This document shows positions 62,657 to 64,000 of a DNA stretch of 64,000 bases, piece after piece. Numbering within the stretch: the first letter of the stretch is position 1; each line of letters begins with the position of its first letter. Source of the DNA: Azospirillum griseum (GTDB lineage: Bacteria > Pseudomonadota > Alphaproteobacteria > Azospirillales > Azospirillaceae); NCBI RefSeq assembly GCF_003966125.1, contig NZ_RXMA01000009.1, positions 1-64,000 on the forward strand, given 5' to 3'. Below the pieces are notes generated by a model, which saw only the letters and a list, made by a program, of their open reading frames with translations, searched no databases and was not told where the DNA came from. The position numbers and the translations under genes were made by a program.

Positions 62657-63844
62657 ATGACGCCCGTTCCGCCATCCGCCAGCAAGGCCGCCGTTGCCGC
62701 CCGTTCCGCCGCCGGATCGTTGACCGCCTTCTGCCCCTGGGCGGGGGAGGAGGGGGTGCGGGTCTATCTGCGTCCGGTCGGGTTGATGCCCATCGCCGCC
62801 TGGGCCAAGGGGGCGGCGGTTCCGTTGGCCGGGGGGCGCTTCGCCTTCGCCACCGCCGAACTGATCGTCCGCCAGATCGACCGCCCACAGGGGGCTGACC
62901 GTATCGAGCGCGCCTTTGCCCCGCTGGCCGAAATCATGGCCTGGGGGTGGGAGCGGTCGCGGGCGGTGGCGGAGCGGCTGGACCGGCAATTGGGTGCCCT
63001 GACCCGCGCCCGCCCGGCCTTTGCCGGGCTGGATCTGGCGCGGCCCCGGCTGATGGGCATCGTCAACGTCACACCCGACAGCTTTTCCGACGGCGGCGAC
63101 TTCCTCGACCCCGCCGCCGCCATCGCCCATGGGCAGGCGTTGGTGGAAGCCGGGGCCGACATTCTCGACGTTGGCGGCGAATCCACCCGCCCCGGTGCCG
63201 CCCCCGTCCCGGCGGAGGTGGAGGAGGCGCGCGTCCTGCCGGTGATCCGCCATTTCGCCGAACGCGGCGTCACGGTGTCGGTGGACACCCGCCACGCCCG
63301 CGTCATGGCGGCGGCCATCGGGGCCGGTGCCCGCATCGTCAACGATGTGGCCGGGCTGGCCGATCCGCTGGCCCTGCCGGTGGTGGCGAAATCGGGAACC
63401 CCGGTGGTGCTGATGCACATGCAGGGCGAACCCGGAACCATGCAGAGCGATCCACACTACCGCGACGCCGCGCTTGATGTGTTCGATTGGCTGGAGGCGC
63501 GGGTGGAGCGCTGCACCGCCGCCGGGGTCCCGCTGGACAGGATCACCGTCGATCCCGGCATCGGCTTTGGCAAGACGGTGGCCCACAATGTGGCGATCCT
63601 GCGTCACACCACGCTCTATCACGCCCTGGGCTGCCCGCTGCTGATCGCGCTGTCGCGCAAGAGCTTCATCGGCGCGCTGTCGCGCGGGGAGCCACCGCGC
63701 GCGCGGTTGGCCGGGTCGCTGGCCGCCGGGCTGGACTCGTTGAACCAGGGCGCGCAGATGCTGCGGGTCCACGACGTGGCCGACAGCGTCCAGGCCCGCG
63801 CGGTGTGGGAGGCCCTGCACCCCCCGGCCGACGTGGTGCGATGA
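62657..63844 (+). CDS. folP: Dihydropteroate synthase with N-terminal extension
   Basis: 395 residues against about 280 for typical enzymes. The catalytic barrel begins near residue 132: PRLMGIVNVTPDSFSDGGDF, then ILDVGGESTRPGAAPVPAEV near 172, VSVDTRHARVMAAAIGAGAR near 212, PVVLMHMQGEPGTMQ near 252 and DPGIGFGKTVAHNVAILRH near 298, ending with SRKSFIGALSRGEPPRARL. All substrate loops are intact, so it should make dihydropteroate from pterin pyrophosphate and p-aminobenzoate. The first ~130 residues form a separate region (VYLRPVGLMPIAAWAKGAAV) of unknown role. FolB lies 14 kb away. Confidence 0.95.
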   Translation: MTPVPPSASKAAVAARSAAGSLTAFCPWAGEEGVRVYLRPVGLMPIAAWAKGAAVPLAGGRFAFATAELIVRQIDRPQGADRIERAFAPLAEIMAWGWERSRAVAERLDRQLGALTRARPAFAGLDLARPRLMGIVNVTPDSFSDGGDFLDPAAAIAHGQALVEAGADILDVGGESTRPGAAPVPAEVEEARVLPVIRHFAERGVTVSVDTRHARVMAAAIGAGARIVNDVAGLADPLALPVVAKSGTPVVLMHMQGEPGTMQSDPHYRDAALDVFDWLEARVERCTAAGVPLDRITVDPGIGFGKTVAHNVAILRHTTLYHALGCPLLIALSRKSFIGALSRGEPPRARLAGSLAAGLDSLNQGAQMLRVHDVADSVQARAVWEALHPPADVVR

Positions 63845-63989
63845 GGGCTTCCCCGGAGGGAACGGCGACAACCCTTGACCGCAGGGGCGGGGAGGGGCCA
63901 AGAAAACAGCGTCATCGCGTCGTCATGACCGCAAGGGAGGGCTGGCGGGGCGTTGGACTGGATGCTTTGTCTTTTTCCGAGGGTTTTTC
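63845..63989. other. Short intergenic region after folP
   Basis: 145 bases without a recognisable gene. It ends with GAGGG at 63979-63983 upstream of an ATG. Confidence 0.4.
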
Positions 63990-64000
63990 ATGACGCGACA
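63990..64000 (+). CDS. Possible start of the next gene (cut by the window edge)
   Basis: ATG at 63990, seven bases after a GAGGG ribosome site, with only the first three codons (Met-Thr-Arg) visible. In many proteobacteria folP is followed by glmM, but three codons cannot show this. Confidence 0.3.

Overview
This is a GC-rich (roughly two-thirds G+C) alphaproteobacterial window. The best guess is a member of the Rhodospirillales/Azospirillaceae. The evidence is a CcrM-type GANTC methyltransferase with GANTC-dense upstream DNA, a large NAD-glutamate dehydrogenase, Fds-type formate dehydrogenase, a urtABCDE system and a RepA(RPA)-ParA-ParB replication module like those of azospirilla chromids. 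The species cannot be fixed from sequence alone. Core genes (rnhB, ccrM, folB, folP) share the molecule with a plasmid-type origin, which suggests a chromid or second chromosome.

Layout. 1-7.4 kb: the 3' end of NAD-GDH, two leftward replicon-associated genes of uncertain role, and a ~1.1 kb non-coding origin with seven iterons in two orientations. The repA, parA and parB genes follow, then a pair of palindromes that look like parS. 7.4-16.6 kb: an orphan SBP_bac_5 binding protein, two multi-domain hybrid histidine kinases, an SMP-30 lactonase, a VOC protein and an L,D-transpeptidase. 17-24.8 kb: urtABCDE urea importer with an attenuator after urtA, a class C acid phosphatase and a periplasmic PheC-like dehydratase. 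24.8-35.6 kb: LysR regulator, TenI/ThiE-like protein, a PPDK-like protein lacking the PEP/pyruvate barrel, and a LysR-fdsGBA-fdhD-fdsD formate dehydrogenase cluster. 35.6-43.9 kb: GntR regulator with divergent benE and a VanR-type operator, an archaeal-looking lumazine synthase, a two-gene operon of unknown function, then hcp and a ferredoxin-type reductase under an HcpR-like palindrome. 43.9-48.6 kb: a double cold-shock protein, a YchJ-like SEC-C protein, a tandem cNMP-binding protein, rnhB, ccrM and an unusually short folB. 48.6-60.7 kb: the complete leftward protocatechuate branch of the beta-ketoadipate pathway (pcaIJF-pcaDC-pcaB-pcaHG), divergent from a Liv-type ABC importer. Three PcaR-like operators lie between them. 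60.8-64 kb: a small unknown protein, CorA, FolP, and possibly the first codons of the next gene.

Working together: the pca operon and Liv-type importer read as one regulon for taking up and degrading an aromatic acid to succinyl-CoA and acetyl-CoA. The fds cluster encodes a soluble NAD-dependent formate dehydrogenase with its assembly factors and regulator. The hcp unit looks like a nitrosative-stress defence. No tRNA, rRNA, CRISPR array or insertion sequence was recognised.
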